Source: Diaporthe sp. PMI_573 (Eukaryota; Ascomycota; Sordariomycetes; Diaporthales; Diaporthaceae). From it: a stretch of DNA of 64,000 nt. Both the position numbers and the translations under genes were made by a program. The notes under the pieces were generated by a model. That model saw only the letters and a list, made by a program, of their open reading frames with translations. It did no database searches and was not told the DNA's origin. The stretch is from contig JAJTUP010000003.1 in NCBI GenBank assembly GCA_021399435.1, positions 2,542,001 to 2,606,000 of the forward strand, written 5' to 3'. Below, piece by piece: positions 21,500 through 33,599 of this stretch; the first letter of the stretch is position 1, and the number at the start of each line of letters is the position of its first letter.

Positions 21500-24400
21500 G
21501 ATCCGTACATGGACTCCGCAACCTGTAGCCTGTGGGTGCAAATGAGGGCCTCTGCGGTGAGCTCATAGCTCGTGATGCTTGAGAAAGTTAAGGAAGGTGG
21601 TGAAAAGAAGTGGGGGGAGGAGGCCACCAGGATGTTATCATTGAGAGCAGCACACGTGTGAGCCAAAGGTTGCTTCAAGATACTTCCAAAGGTCAGGATT
21701 GAACCTTGAGTGACCACAAATGCCCCAGCGTTGCTATGGGGGCCTGTCCCATCAGAACGGTAGGGAGTGAAGGATCAAGGATCCACCGGAGAACCGACCG
21801 AGAAGTGTAAACCCGCATCGTCAAGCGCCGATGGTAATCAGCCATTCGCGGGGCTTCCCTTTGCGTCGCTCCGCACAGCCATTTTGAGTATTGTCTTGGG
21901 ATACACTAGAGTGTGAGATGAACGGTGTTCTCGCCGAGGACGCACAAACAGCTAAAACCTTATTTGGTGGGTCTGCGCGTGTTTCCGCCATACCCAAGAT
22001 CTGGCCAACTCCACAAGGCCGTTGGCAGTGAACGCTCGGATGGAATTATGCACACCATGCATAAAGAAAAAGGACCCCAAGGGGACCGAAGGGGGAACAG
22101 GGGGGCCAGTCCCGAGGAAACCGGGCGTGGCTGCTAAGCCCAGCAGGGGCCGTTCGGGGGAGGGGTGATACCCAGAAAGGGGGCTCGCGTTCAGTGGTCG
22201 CTGCTACAAGTCGACGAACTATATTCCAAGCTGTGACATTCCCGTAGAATCACTGCTTCAGCACGAGTCATATCTCTGCCTTGTCACGCTTCCATCGGTC
22301 TGAATCCTATAGCCCAAGTGGCTGTGGCACGAAAGACAATCCCGGCGTGCCGCTCGCATCAAAGAACTCTAAATTCCAAATCCCGTCTTGGTGTGCGGTA
22401 CTGCGACGGTGTGATGCATCACATACTCTGTTCATGTGGCAATGACTCGGAATCTTGTCCTCCTGCACGAGAAGAAGCAGTAGGCACAGAAAGAACCATC
22501 GGGTTTCTCACAAATAAATTATTGCAGAGGCCTGACCCATCACTCATAGAGAGCCGGCCAGAATATGATGCAGATTCCGTCCTCTTATTCAGTCGCAATT
22601 CGATGGCGGAGAAATCCTGTTAGACCCTGGGCGGCCCGAACCATGGTGTGAACTAGGCGGTAGTAAATGACTGAAGATGAGATGAGGTGGGCGATGATTG
22701 CAAGGGGCATCTTCCCCGGAACCTGCCCAATATAGGACTGGTGATATTGGACGTAACGTGACCCATTATTTCAGCCTGCTTGCCAAGCCTTCCGAGATCT
22801 TGAGATGACGTTTACGAAACCTTGGTACAAACACAAGGCACGGTTGTCACAGCGGCGTACTCGGGCTGCAAGCATCGGAACGAGCTCTGCTCAGATTCAT
22901 CGTTTATCCGGGGAACCGCATGGTCAGATCTTCTCCATCATTTCACTGAAACGAGGGATCCAGCGGTGTTCCGCATCAGAAAGAAACCAATGTGTTCCTG
23001 GGTGCGTACATAAATTTGCCCCACGTGTTTGAAATGTCACGGTCACTTGACAATCAGCACAAATGACAGGTGCAGCGATGTTGTGACCTAAGGTGTTGAG
23101 AAACTCAATGTCTGCTATAAATGGTATTTCGAGGGCCGTTTTTCTAATCGCAGGCTGCATTTTACACGCAATTTCGGAACCTTTCAGATCATTCTTTTCG
23201 AGCCTTTCACTCCCTAAGTAGTACCAATCTCTGCCCATCAACTGACCTATGAATCCACCCACTGTTCATGCATAGTAGGTGCCATGGCCATCAATATGCA
23301 TCACCAAAATTGCTCTCATGGACGTCCTGCTCCCCGTCATAGTCTTCTTTACCGCCAGCTTGCCTGCAATTGCCCTGCATTTCCTAAATCAAGATCCATA
23401 ATTCCCTGCCATCAGTACTACCAGAGTAAGAGTCCACAATTTCCAATTTCTCTACTAGACGCCGTAAAATATTCCCGAGGTCGTTCAATCCGCTCCCCTC
23501 TCCTTCTCTGCCCGAAAACAAGAGCTTAGAAAATTCACTGGCATTTGTTAGGCAATACTAGGGAATTCTGTGGGCTATTCGACAGTCCGGTCCGTTTCGT
23601 TCTGGCCCCGCGGCACCACTATTCGTGGGGAATCATTGCTCAAGAATCTCGTCAAAGTCGGTGTGCATCCACATAAGATAGTGAGGACTGGCTCGTTAAT
23701 GCTGGACTTTGGCAGTGATTTGGGACGCTTTGCATGTATCTGCAGCAGCCACAAACATTATTGCCTGACAAACAGAGAGATTATTTACGAGTTAAATACG
23801 ATCATTTAACCTACAAGCCGGTCTAGTAAGACGTGATCGAGTTACTAGATCACTAGTGACGTGCAAAAGCACTTGGATAAACGCTACTTCAAGGCTGCTC
23901 CCTTCGCTTCAAACAGCTCAATGAAATCTGATCAGCTGACCTCATAATCTGAGGGGTGGTCTGATGCAAAGAACACCAAGCTGTCTTGAAACCGTTTGAT
24001 ACAGCATCTTGAATATCTAGAAGATTACGGAATATCCGACTCAACACTGGCTGTTTGTGTTGATAGCTATTCGTCACGAATATTTTGTTGGCTGGCATGT
24101 ATCAAGCTGTTCGTGGACAAAAGCCGAGCAGAAGGCTGACCCTTTTGGACAATCTTCAGTGAACTGCAGATAGCCACAATTTGAAGATGTGGCTGTATGC
24201 GAGCCCTTGTCAACGCTTCAGTCTGTCGGACCCAGCCTTGCAAGGCCGTACGAGGCAGTATTGTCCGGAGGAACTTCGGGACATCGTGTCCAAATCTCTT
24301 GGCGGTCCCAAACACCGACTAGAGATTCAGCTATCGACGTGGAAGTACATCTACTTGTATTTGAGTTGGCAGTCTCGAATCAGTCAAAAAGGATAATGCC

Positions 24401-24784
24401 TGGCGGAAAGTTGAGGCCACTCATGCCATGCGGGACTCGAGCACGTTACATGTGGTACCAATATACTTTTCTCAGGGTCCTTCTAGAACAAATTAATTAC
24501 AAGGTCTCGAGCAGTACTTTTTAGGATTGGGTTACACATTACGGTCTAGATATCGGGTCGCAAAATCTGATTTCATGCTAGATTTTAACCTTAGACGTGG
24601 AGGACGAAGGCATGGGGAAAGACGCATCAACAATTTGAGACATACTTGGGCAAGTCTACGAACAAGCCGGCGACCTTGATCTTGCGAAAGGCGTCCGCAT
24701 ATAAGTGCCAGATCTATCCCAGCTCGTTTGCGACGCCGATGGGGTGACACTCAGGCCCCTCTCTTCGCTGTTTGCAGCCGCATA
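21500..24784. other. Gene-poor stretch
   Basis: Only short frames are visible. A minus-strand frame near 22924-23262 contains Cys and His residues but starts at GTG and has no splice partners. No RNA gene or retrotransposon part was recognised. Confidence 0.5.
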
Positions 24785-25099
24785 CTATTTATCAAACAGT
24801 TCGAGCATGTTGCTAATCTCATCTCCCTGACAGTGTACTGCTGAGAAGCGGCTAAACCGGAAGACCCCCGAGAGGTGCCGCAACTGTGGAGCTGTGTTCT
24901 GTTGCTGCAAAGCGCCAGGAAGAACTTTTGAGAGAGGCAGGAAAGGCGTTGCCAGAGACACAGTGCAGTGAAAAGGCGGGACGAAGTAGTGGATGCTAAT
25001 GCGAGCTCCTCCGCAGCCAGTCCAGCTAGGGGGCTCTCTTAACTGAATATGTCTCTGAAGAGGCGCAACAACAAGAAGAGACAAAAGGAAAATAGCGTT

Positions 25100-25850
25100 A
25101 AGGCCAAGAAATTCAGCCAGAACGATCATTCTGTACCCAGCCAGTTCCCAATCTGAGCCCAAAGATGACCCCAGCCACACTGAAGATGCAAAGGGTATGG
25201 GGCAAAGTGGAGGATCGCAGTCGCCCTCGAATACCACTGTACATCTCCTGCCTGTTAAAGAGCCCGAGCCTGTCGAGGAAACCAAGCCTGACGACCGCGA
25301 CCTTATGAATGTTCAGCCAGAAGCAGATATGAGGTGTGACGACGAGGTGCGAGATCAAGAGGAAAGTGCAGGGTCATGGCCGCCCCCAAATACCACAGCA
25401 CAAATCTCTGGAGCCGATCGAGAAAATCGGGCCTGACGACCACATACATGTCCAGCCAGAAGCCGACATTAAACGTGCCTATAAGGACTATGACTAGAGG
25501 ATACCTAGCAAATCATTCCGAGCACGAACATCGACTGACCCCACTCCACGAGGTTTAGATTAGAGCCCGGACCTGATGACCACGTCATATCCGGCCAGTC
25601 ACTAGCCTGGGTTTTAATGACACCGTATGTTGATAAGTACAATAGTTCATCTGGATCATCATCTCATGCCACCACAGCCTCAAGAGTCTATCGAGGAAAG
25701 CGGACCTGATGACTATTATGATGATATTACAATGCATGATCAGGAGGAAAATGGTGCATGCGGACCATCGTCTTATGGCCCCGGCCCCTGGAGACTGTCG
25801 AGGAATTCGAGGAAACCGGAGCTGACGAGGTGATGCAAGACGGGAGAAAC
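25100..25850. repeat. Degenerate tandem repeat, unit about 115-145 bp
   Basis: A core resembling GAGCC-x-GTCGAGGAAA followed by CCTGACGACC recurs with its second half at about 25286, 25431, 25570, 25703 and 25819 (spacing 145, 139, 133, 116). Two units also share a TCCAGCCAGAAGC block (about 25315 and 25452). In one plus-strand register the units read like EPVEETKPDD / QESIEESGPDD, so it may have been coding, but stops break every long frame. Copies differ enough that the array must be old. Confidence 0.65.
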
Positions 25851-26566
25851 GCGAAGCATCGCCAACATGGACCGAAGTTCGACCACGTCGGGCGCAGACC
25901 ACACCAGCCAGGCTCAACCGGCCAAGGCGAAAGGGGCCCACGAGCCGACTCGAAGCCTCGGCCAGCGGCTCTTCCGGCCGCCTGGGAAGAGAACAGAAGC
26001 TATCTTCCGCCTTCAGAGCATCCCCTGAAGTGGCCGTGCGCAAACGATTGCGGGTGTTCGGTATGGAAGGGAGAAGGCTGGCCACTTGGCCATTGAGCAT
26101 ATGCGTGCAACCGCATCATCAGCGACGGGACCTTGATTTTAATCTATTCACTTTCTCATGATTTCTTGCAGGATTTACCAACAGCTCGGGCCTAGCGCGG
26201 ATTACGTTCTTTAGTCGGTTGCCAAATAGGTATCAATCAATTGACGGCTAAGACGAACAAGGGCAGCCAAGCCCGTCCGTCCAAGCCTCACTTGGTATTG
26301 CGTGATGCGGTGATCCCCTCACGTAATCCCGCTATCTCCCACACCTCAGCTTCAACTCCAATTGCCGCGAATTTTGAAGGATCTCCGCTCTCATTTTACT
26401 AATCGTCGGCCGCTGCTCGTGGGATTTTCTCTCAAAAGTGCTCCCAATTTGTGAGCGGTAAAATTCCTCCTTGCAGATGCCCTTCGATGTCCTGCTTCCA
26501 AGGCGAAGGCTCTGTCAATCGCTTCCAGATTCCCAGGTCCTTACTTAAACGGACACAATAATCACA
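25851..26566. other. Intergenic and promoter of the BTB gene
   Basis: A minus-strand open frame overlaps the repeat and this stretch (26100-25585), with an ATG but no recognisable domain. The last 200 bases before 26567 are pyrimidine-rich and probably contain the BTB transcript leader. Confidence 0.45.
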
Positions 26567-27749
26567 ATGTTCAGGCTATATGAAGTTGATCCCGATGCGG
26601 ACACCCTAATCATAATCCCCACCCCGTCCAAGTCGTTTGCACCATGGGAAGAGACACCACCCCCGTCAGACGCATCGTCCGTCTACGCCGGGATCCTGCG
26701 CGGCACCTCGCGGCCGCCTAACACCTATGCTTCAATAGCCTCCGCGCCCGAGGTGCGCCTCAAGGTCTCGTCCCGGCACCTCGGCCTCGCGTCGAAACAC
26801 TTCCGGAACAAGTTCCGGTACGACAACCCGGTCGAGGCGGACGGCCGGGTCCACGTCACCCTGGGCGGGTACGACCCCAAGGCCGTGATCGTGGTCATGG
26901 ACGCGGTGCACGGGCGTGGCCGCAAGGTGCCCAGGTCCGTTGACCTGGAGCTGCTGGCCAAGATTGCGGTGTTTGTGGATGCGTTCAAGTTCCATGAGGC
27001 TGTTGAGATCTACGCCGAGAGGTGGTTTGAGGGGCTTGGGGGTGCGCTCCCGACCGAGTACGGGAGGGAGCTGGTGCTTTGGATTTATGCATCCTATGTG
27101 TTCCGCCAACACGAGGTTTTCAAGAGGGCGTCCAACGTGGCGATACTGCAGAGCAATGGTCCGATACGGAGTCTGGGCTTGCAGATCCGTGACGGCCTGA
27201 CCAGTAAGGGTTTTCGCGTACCCAGATGCTCGTCTTCCTCGTCTGCTAACAATGAGTACAGGAGAAATCGACAGCCAGAGACAGCAATTGGTACGGCAGG
27301 CGCTGGACATTGTGTACGAGACCGTCGACGCCCTCCAGGAGGATGAAAGGCCGTGTTCGAGGGGCTGCGATACCTTCCTGCTTGGGACCCTCGTGAAATC
27401 GTTGCGCCGGCACAAGCTCATGTGGCCGAGGCCGTCAAAGCCCTTCATTGGGGTCAGCTTCGTCGGCATCTCACAAGCTGTCGGAGAGGCGGGGTCCCAG
27501 CTGGCCCAGCTCGTGCCTGGCTTGTCGCTAAACGGCGCGGCAAATGTCAAGGAGATATCGAGGAAGCGCAAGACGCCCAACGCTGAGCCGAAGCAGGCCC
27601 TGACTCCTGATTCGTCGCCTGAGCTGCGGGCTACGTTTGACGCTCATGACTGCGGCGTGAAGGGTGGCCTGGCAGAGAAGCTCGATGAGCTGGAGGCAGG
27701 TGTGGCAGGTTTGGAGCTCGAGAGCAAACTGGGGTATTTGTTGTATTGA
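26567..27749 (+). CDS. BTB/POZ-domain protein
   Basis: Two exons, 26567-27203 and 27262-27749, with a 58-nt intron (gtaagg...acag), giving 374 aa. The N-terminal 60 residues are Pro/Ser-rich. Residues about 63-150 fit the fungal BTB fold: a strand with VRLKVSSRHLGLASKHFRNK, the usual 'shell where the edge becomes a dimer' segment, then the LGGYDPKAVIVVMDAVHG helix and ELLAKIAVFVDAFKFHEAVE, which matches the A4-A5 helices. The later half contains a helical region and a Lys-rich patch (KEISRKRKTPN) that could be a nuclear signal, and it ends in a Leu/Glu heptad-like helix. Fungal proteins of this type often have no MATH, BACK or Kelch partner, and their roles are mostly unknown; some BTBs are Cullin-3 adaptors. 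Strong GC3 bias supports a genuine gene. Confidence 0.85.
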
Positions 27750-27821
27750 ATAATTAGATAATAACCCACGGAAATTTCCTTGTTGATAAAATTGACCGCG
27801 CTGCAAGTCCTGCTGCCCCAT

Positions 27822-28436
27822 TTACTCGGACTTGGGTTCCGTCGCATTCAGATCCCAGTTGTTCACGTAGCCGATGCCCGCACACAGGTAGGTCGCGAAA
27901 CTAAGCCACCCCAGATAAGGCAGCTGGCAGTAAGCCGATACCTGGTCTACAGTGCTCCACAGATAGGTAAGGTACACGTTGGTGCCGAGGAGTGCCACGA
28001 TGTCGACCGTGGCTGCGACAGGCTTCTTGACGCCAAAGAACAGCGGGGTCCAGATGAGGTTGAGGGCAAGCTGGACGGAGTATACCGTGGCGGCGTGTCT
28101 CGTTGTGGGTATCACCTCGGGGGTGCTGAAAGGACTGGTGCCGTTGGTGTATGCTCTATAAGAAGCGTAGCCCATGACCCCATATAGGGCCGTCCAGACT
28201 GGACCAAACACCCACGTGGGTGGTGACAGAGGTGGTTGGCGCAGGCGCATGTATGTAGTCTTGGTTTCTTTGTCTTGATGATCTGTCAGCACGTGCCTGA
28301 GAATGCCCGCGACGGTCGACTTACTGGAGATTCCAATGCCAACTGCACTGCCGAGGACGATGGGCGTCAAGATAGAGGCGGCCGGGCTGGCGAACAGCCG
28401 GTCGGGCAGAGTTAATGCTGGTATGTAGGTCGTCAT
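27822..28436 (-). CDS. TspO/MBR (translocator protein) family membrane protein
   Basis: A single exon of 204 aa from ATG 28436 (MTTYIP...); the in-frame extension upstream lacks homology. Five predicted membrane helices are visible. The TspO hallmark RQPPLSPPTWVFGPVWTALY is at residues about 80-100, with its Pro/Trp-rich loop, followed by the GYASYRAY segment and NLIWTPLFFG, which carries the conserved Asn/Trp of helix 3. Helices 4 and 5 end with AGIGYVNNWDLN. The loop between TM1 and TM2 is longer than in bacteria (insert DHQDKETKTTY), as usual for fungi. TspO binds porphyrins and steroids and works in mitochondrial or endomembrane trafficking and stress responses; the precise fungal role is not settled. 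It is convergent with the BTB gene, with stop codons only 73 bp apart. Confidence 0.9.
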   Translation of the reverse strand: MTTYIPALTLPDRLFASPAASILTPIVLGSAVGIGISSKSTVAGILRHVLTDHQDKETKTTYMRLRQPPLSPPTWVFGPVWTALYGVMGYASYRAYTNGTSPFSTPEVIPTTRHAATVYSVQLALNLIWTPLFFGVKKPVAATVDIVALLGTNVYLTYLWSTVDQVSAYCQLPYLGWLSFATYLCAGIGYVNNWDLNATEPKSE

Positions 28437-29331
28437 GGCGCATTTTTGTGTGCTCTGGGATGCCAAAGATCTATCATGAGCTAGCACAAGGCGCTGTGAA
28501 GGACGTCGGCCGTCGGCCGTCGTGTTTTATATATCTGGCATGATGATGTCGTCGCCGAGGCTGTGGGCCGCGTTGGGTGGGGATGACGACATCCTACCGA
28601 TTGGAATCCCATCCAGAGAGACGAAGTGCGGGACCTGCCGCCGCGTGCCCCAGCGCAGAGTGGAGCTCCAGGGAGCTCGCGAGAAATGACCTTGGTGGTT
28701 TTCGGATTACCGAGACCTCCGAAGTCCGGGCCAGGCATTTGTAGAGTTGGACGTGGGACATGCTGTAACACAGCAACAGCATTCCAAACCAAAATATTTA
28801 AACCCCTTTCTCTACAAACTGTTCAGCATTAGGGCAAATCCTGACCGGGCAGGCATCTGCCTATCTGAGCATATGCCAGCATAGGCTTGGTTCCTGCAGC
28901 TCCCCCAAATAATAAATGGACCTTGGAGGCACAATGTTTGCTCCAATGTGAGTTGCTACGTGCCAATGCTGCTTGCCTGTTGATGCCGCCTCATCTACCG
29001 AAATCACCAACTGCAAGCAACGATGGGAGGTGCACCTGGTTGGCCGCTTGTGTGTTTGCGCCGGATGCTTTTAGTTCAGTAGCTCTTTCGGGTCCAGCAC
29101 GAGCCGGCTCCTCAGGTTCGGCATTGACTCAGGGGTCTCCATGGCAAGCTCGAGCTTGAGCTCAAGCTTGATACCAGTGCGGAACCACCGGGGTGTGGTC
29201 TCTATTCCGTCATTCCGGTTATCATCTCCACCATCAACATCCCCTCTCCTCGGTCTTGAGATCGAGTGCAGCTGTTGTCCAGCTATACACTGCCAAACAT
29301 TCGGAATCCTGCCGCCTAAGAGACCTTCAAG
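28437..29331. other. Divergent intergenic region between TspO and dehydrogenase genes
   Basis: Contains the TspO TATA box and, on the other side, the promoter of the short-chain dehydrogenase. No additional gene is supported. Confidence 0.6.
28525..28534 (-). promoter_or_regulatory. TATA box of the TspO gene
   Basis: ATATATAAAA on the minus strand, 89-98 nt upstream of the ATG at 28436. A short direct repeat of CGGCCGT units lies next to it (about 28502-28522). Confidence 0.55.
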
Positions 29332-30267
29332 ATGTGGCCGTTTAGCAGCGGAGGCTTCACTGCCAAAGACATTCCCGACCTGTCTGGCAAGGTCATCCTC
29401 GTCACCGGCGCCAACAGTGGTCTGGGGTTCCAGTCGGTGCTTGACCTCGCCCGCCACGGACCCAAGGAGATCTGGCTCACATCCAGGACGACCGAGAAAG
29501 CCGACCAGGCGATCAAGGAGATCAAGAAGGAAGTCCCTAGCGCCAACCTCAAGCCGCTCAGCCTGGACCTGTCCTCGTTCGAATCCATCAAGAGCGCAGC
29601 ACGCAGCTTCGCGCAGTCGTCGCAGCGGCTCGACGTCCTGCTTCTCAACGCCGGAATAATGGCCTCTGATGCAGGCCTGACCAAGGACGGCTACGAGGTC
29701 CAGTTCGGCACCAACCACGTGGGCCACGCCCTGCTGACGAAGCTGCTGGCCCCGGTCCTCGACAAGACGGCGGCCGAGCCCTCCTCAGATGTCCGGGTGG
29801 TCGTGCTCACGTCGGCGGCGGTAGCCATGGCGCCCAAGGACGGCATCGAGTTCGACACGCTCAAGACGGAGCAGGAGCCGATGGGCACGTGGGCGCGCTA
29901 CGGGCAGAGCAAGCTCGCCAACGCGCTGTTTGCGCGGCAGCTGGCCAAGCTGCATCCGACCTGGACGGTGATGGCGATCCACCCGGGCGTTGTCACGACC
30001 AACCTGTCGCGGCACGTGCAGGAGCGCTACTGGTTCGCCAAGGGCCTGATATCCATCGCCAACTTGCTCTTGACCACGGTGCAGCAGGGCGCCCTGAACC
30101 AGCTGTGGGGGGCGACCGCGCCGAAAGGGGATATCAAATCGGGCGAGATGTACTTCCCCGTTGCTGACCTGACGGGAGGGCGGCGTGGTCCGCATGTCAA
30201 GGACGATGCGTTGGCGAAGAAGCTGTGGGACTGGACGGAGCAGGAGCTCAAGGGCCAGGAGCTCTGA
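29332..30267 (+). CDS. Short-chain dehydrogenase/reductase (retinol-dehydrogenase-like)
   Basis: A single exon of 311 aa. The Rossmann fold shows the classical SDR motif TGANSGLG at residues 25-32 for NAD(P) binding, an NAG triad at 106-108, a catalytic Ser near 161 and the YxxxK motif (Y190, K194 in YGQSK). The loop HPGVVTTNLSRHV resembles the retinol-dehydrogenase / WW-domain-oxidoreductase branch. Sequence after about residue 230 is helical and Leu-rich, with a weak membrane-association signal near ISIANLLLTTV. This branch oxidises or reduces hydrophobic alcohols, ketones or sterol-like substrates, and fungal members are often tied to secondary metabolism or detoxification; the substrate here cannot be told. 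The retrotransposon begins about 570 bp after the stop codon. Confidence 0.93.
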   Translation: MWPFSSGGFTAKDIPDLSGKVILVTGANSGLGFQSVLDLARHGPKEIWLTSRTTEKADQAIKEIKKEVPSANLKPLSLDLSSFESIKSAARSFAQSSQRLDVLLLNAGIMASDAGLTKDGYEVQFGTNHVGHALLTKLLAPVLDKTAAEPSSDVRVVVLTSAAVAMAPKDGIEFDTLKTEQEPMGTWARYGQSKLANALFARQLAKLHPTWTVMAIHPGVVTTNLSRHVQERYWFAKGLISIANLLLTTVQQGALNQLWGATAPKGDIKSGEMYFPVADLTGGRRGPHVKDDALAKKLWDWTEQELKGQEL

Positions 30268-30838
30268 GGATTTTGCAGTTCCAAAGCAAATGGGTGTACG
30301 AGAGTGATGAGCCGGTGCGCAGTCTGAGTCTTTTTTTTTTTGTTCCACTCGTTGACTCTTGGTCTTGTAGTGATGGGTTCATGCAGCTAAAGTAGTTAGT
30401 CTGTTGGTTGTTGGCCGTTGGCTGTTGGCTGTCAGCGTTGGCTCCCGGGTGATCCTCCGCCTGTCCCACGGTCGGTCTGACTGTTGGATTAGAGACCCTC
30501 AGTCATTTACCACTGTCACTCGCATACTTTCGTATAGAACAAGTCCTTGCACACATGATGGTACAGCTCTGGCCTGTATACACCAATTCGCCATCAGAGG
30601 ATAAGAATCCAAAGCATACAGGCATATGTTCCATCTCATAGAATGACGGCTGACTTCAAGTAAAATCTATTAAACGGATAGGCCAGCTTTATATCTAAAA
30701 CATGCAAAGGGGCAAATCGTTCACCGCTGGCGTGATGTCAGGGTTATTTATGCAGTGTAATTAGTACTTAGAATGATTCAATCCAAAGGATAGAAGGAGT
30801 CCTAGCAAGTGCTTAACTCTTCAGCGCACTGACCGGCT
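30268..30838. other. Downstream flank of dehydrogenase
   Basis: No gene seen. It has an oligo-T tract near 30331, presumably near the transcript end, then AT-rich DNA up to the transposon target site. Confidence 0.6.
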
Positions 30839-30843
30839 TAATG
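30839..30843. repeat. Target-site duplication, left copy (TAATG)
   Basis: TAATG immediately before the 5' LTR is repeated immediately after the 3' LTR, as expected for integrase-mediated insertion. Confidence 0.9.
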
Positions 30844-31099
30844 TGTGGATTTGGTGACCGTTGAAGGGACCGCACGCCCGGCCCGGCTGTGGCCAATCAG
30901 AAGGGCCGGTCTGGCTTAGTCAGCAGAGGGCTGGCCACTACACCAAGTGCTTCGGCGCCCACGATGGCGATGACTTCCTTTCTTCTTTCTGTAGCAAGAA
31001 TTCGAACCCGTACCCAGACACGTACGGTGGTTCCTTTTGCTCGCCCCTATTTGCACGTGCAAAGACCCCCTGACCTAAGGCATCAGGGCCGTACCAACA
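30844..31099 (+). repeat. 5' LTR (256 bp)
   Basis: Identical to the 3' LTR except at 30898 (C here, T at 38085). It begins TGTGGA and ends AACA. Its C at that site is in CpA context. Confidence 0.95.
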
Positions 31100-33599
31100 C
31101 TGATCAGTGATTAATATCGTCAGTCCCTGACAGCTAGGTCCGAAGAGGTAGATCCATCGCCAGACCTTCGCCGACCTTGTTAGCCAGCGAGCAGTCAACA
31201 GCCGACAAAGCAGACCGCGATATCTACGCTATACAATCGAAAGGAAGCAGCTACTACTAACCGGTAACCAGACCAGGCAGTCGTCATTGCTAATACCCCA
31301 GGAGATCCAGCCGCTAAAGACCAGAAGTTCCTTCCTAACAAACCCCTAGATACAGCTAGGCTTTGTATTACAAGAAGTATTATGAGAAGGAACCAACGCC
31401 CGTACAAACCCGCTGTGCCGACGACGACCTTCTACGCGAAGAACCGACTATTTAGCGGTACATACTATCGCGCCTTCCCTACAATATACCTATCCTCTAG
31501 GCGAAGAATACTCTTATGGCCTCGTTTTTTGCCTCTTCCCCTTCTTCTACAAAAAGGGCTTCTTACCAGACAGTAGCCTCCTTGCTACCTAAACGACTGC
31601 CGGCGGGACAGGTGCTAACCTCAAGTACTTACCCTACCATTTACACATAAACCTCTTGCCCGGGCCCCCTTATACTCCCTTGGCCGCTTAGCACAGCCGC
31701 CCGGAACGCCTAAAACCGTGCCCGGAACGCCAAAATCCTCACCTACCCCTCTTTTGTTGCGTTTAGCGGTGTATAACTAAGATAACCACTTAAAAGAGCA
31801 ACTCTACCCGTTAGACTACACAGTAATAGGTGCCGTTTGCTGATAACCACTACCTGTGGGTAAATGGTTCTTGTGCCGGTTATAAGCCGTAGCAGTGAGT
31901 GTTACGATACCCTCTTTTCTGCAGATCTAAGGCCACCGGGAAGGCTACGGCTACCTTGTCGCTACTGATGACAACGCCCCTGCCCCGGCACTATTACCGC
32001 TGTTTGGTGGCAGCAGGCAACAGTATCTCTCTCTCTTTCTCTCTCTCATCTAGATCTCTTTGCCGCTTGCCATTACGGCGGTATGCTAGTTCTTGTCACT
32101 ACTACCGCTTGCCTGGTCGCTATAGATAACGGCGCCCCTACCTTCCGCCGGCACTACTATTGCCGCTTGCCTGGTTGCCGCAAACAACGGTATGCCGGCT
32201 CTCGTCGCCATCACTTGCGTCAAAGCTGACATCGCCAACTACGGTGGCGGCGGCCTCTCGTCAAAGCCGACATTGCCAACTATGGCGGCAGCGGCCCTTC
32301 CGCCTTCTTTGCCTTCGGCTTATTTGCCTTTGCCTTCTCCTCCTTCTTCTAGCCTCCCGGAAGTAAACAAACAGACTACCTGCTAAAGAAGCGCAAATAT
32401 TGTGGCGGCTGGTCCTCCTCCTCCTTCTTCTGCTGGTCCTTCTACTGGTCCTTTTACTGGTCCTTCTTCTAGTAGTCCTCCTCCTTCGGTAGGCCCAAAT
32501 AGCCATCCTCAACCATAACAGAAACTACACCTACGGTAGCTGGTCCTCCCCCTTCTCCTTCGCCTAACCCACGGGAAGGATAATCGCGAAGACTTGAGTT
32601 AAATCAGTCAGACTCTCCTCTTCCCCTTCCTTTCCTTTAAAACCGTAGGAAGGGCGACCATAAAGACACGAGTTAGATCAGTCAATCAGTATCCTAGATT
32701 TAGATTTTCACGGCTGGCCTGTAAATAATAGGCGATAGCCGAGACTGCTTCTTTTTTGTCAACTACTATATTCCCGGCAGCAGGCACTACCCTAGCTGGA
32801 GAGTAAAACTATGCAGACCTCCTTAAGGCTCACCTCGATACCCTTTACCAATAATATGCAGTCCTAGTAATAAGCTGGGCCCGTGTTAACCGCTCCTAAT
32901 AGAAAGCCCCAAGCGATCCTTTAAGCCGAAACCCTACCCGGATAACGACATACCTGCTTAGAGCACTAGACAAGCTACGGGAAATTTACGCTGTTGACGA
33001 CAAACTTCTCGGCAAGTATTAAACCTACTTTAAGGGGTAGACTCTCAATAGCTTTAAAGTTACCGAGAGCCGCTGGCAATCAGAGCTCCGGCGCTTCCTC
33101 TAGGCCCACGGCATCTATACTGGCAACGTAAGGAGTACCTGCGTTGCCGACTAACTATTTGCCCTTCTTAAAGAAGACTATTGCCCCGAGTGGCCAGAAG
33201 ACAAAGCCCGTAAGGTCGAATTTACGCCTAAGTTGAAAATAGCACGATGATTTTAAAGACCGCCCGGAAGGAATATACAAACGCCTGTTTCTTCTGCCCT
33301 AGGCGGTGCCTCTTTCCCTGCCACTATTATTGAGTCGATAGAACAACCGACCCGGCTGCCTCTAACTATACCGGGCCCGGCGGTTGCCTAGCAAAACATT
33401 ACTCCAGGCCCGGCAAGCCGACAGGCATCACGTGCCCCGGAGACCCCATATACCCGGAACGACCCTCTTTAGCCCGAGGCTCCGTACAACTCCCAGGAGA
33501 AATACCCGGCCCAGACGCCAATGCTATACCGCCATTAGCCCCGACCATAGAACAACTACCAGGGCCTCCCTTCTCGCTACGTATCTAACATTTAAATAG
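31100..33599. other. Internal leader of the retrotransposon
   Basis: Lies inside the element. It includes CT-rich simple sequence (about 32025-32048) and repeated CTTCTTCT / GGTCCTTC units (about 32400-32480). I could not recognise gag here and found no convincing primer-binding site adjacent to the LTR. Confidence 0.5.

Noticed and set aside
22924..23262. Minus-strand frame with ADCQVTVTF and GTHWFLSDAEHRW text
   Set aside because: No ATG start, no splice partners and no named motif; it stays within chance expectation.
31010..31040. B-box-like GGTTCGAAT motif on the minus strand inside the LTR
   Set aside because: No matching A-box or tRNA fold is present; the coincidence is weak and the sequence is a normal LTR interior.
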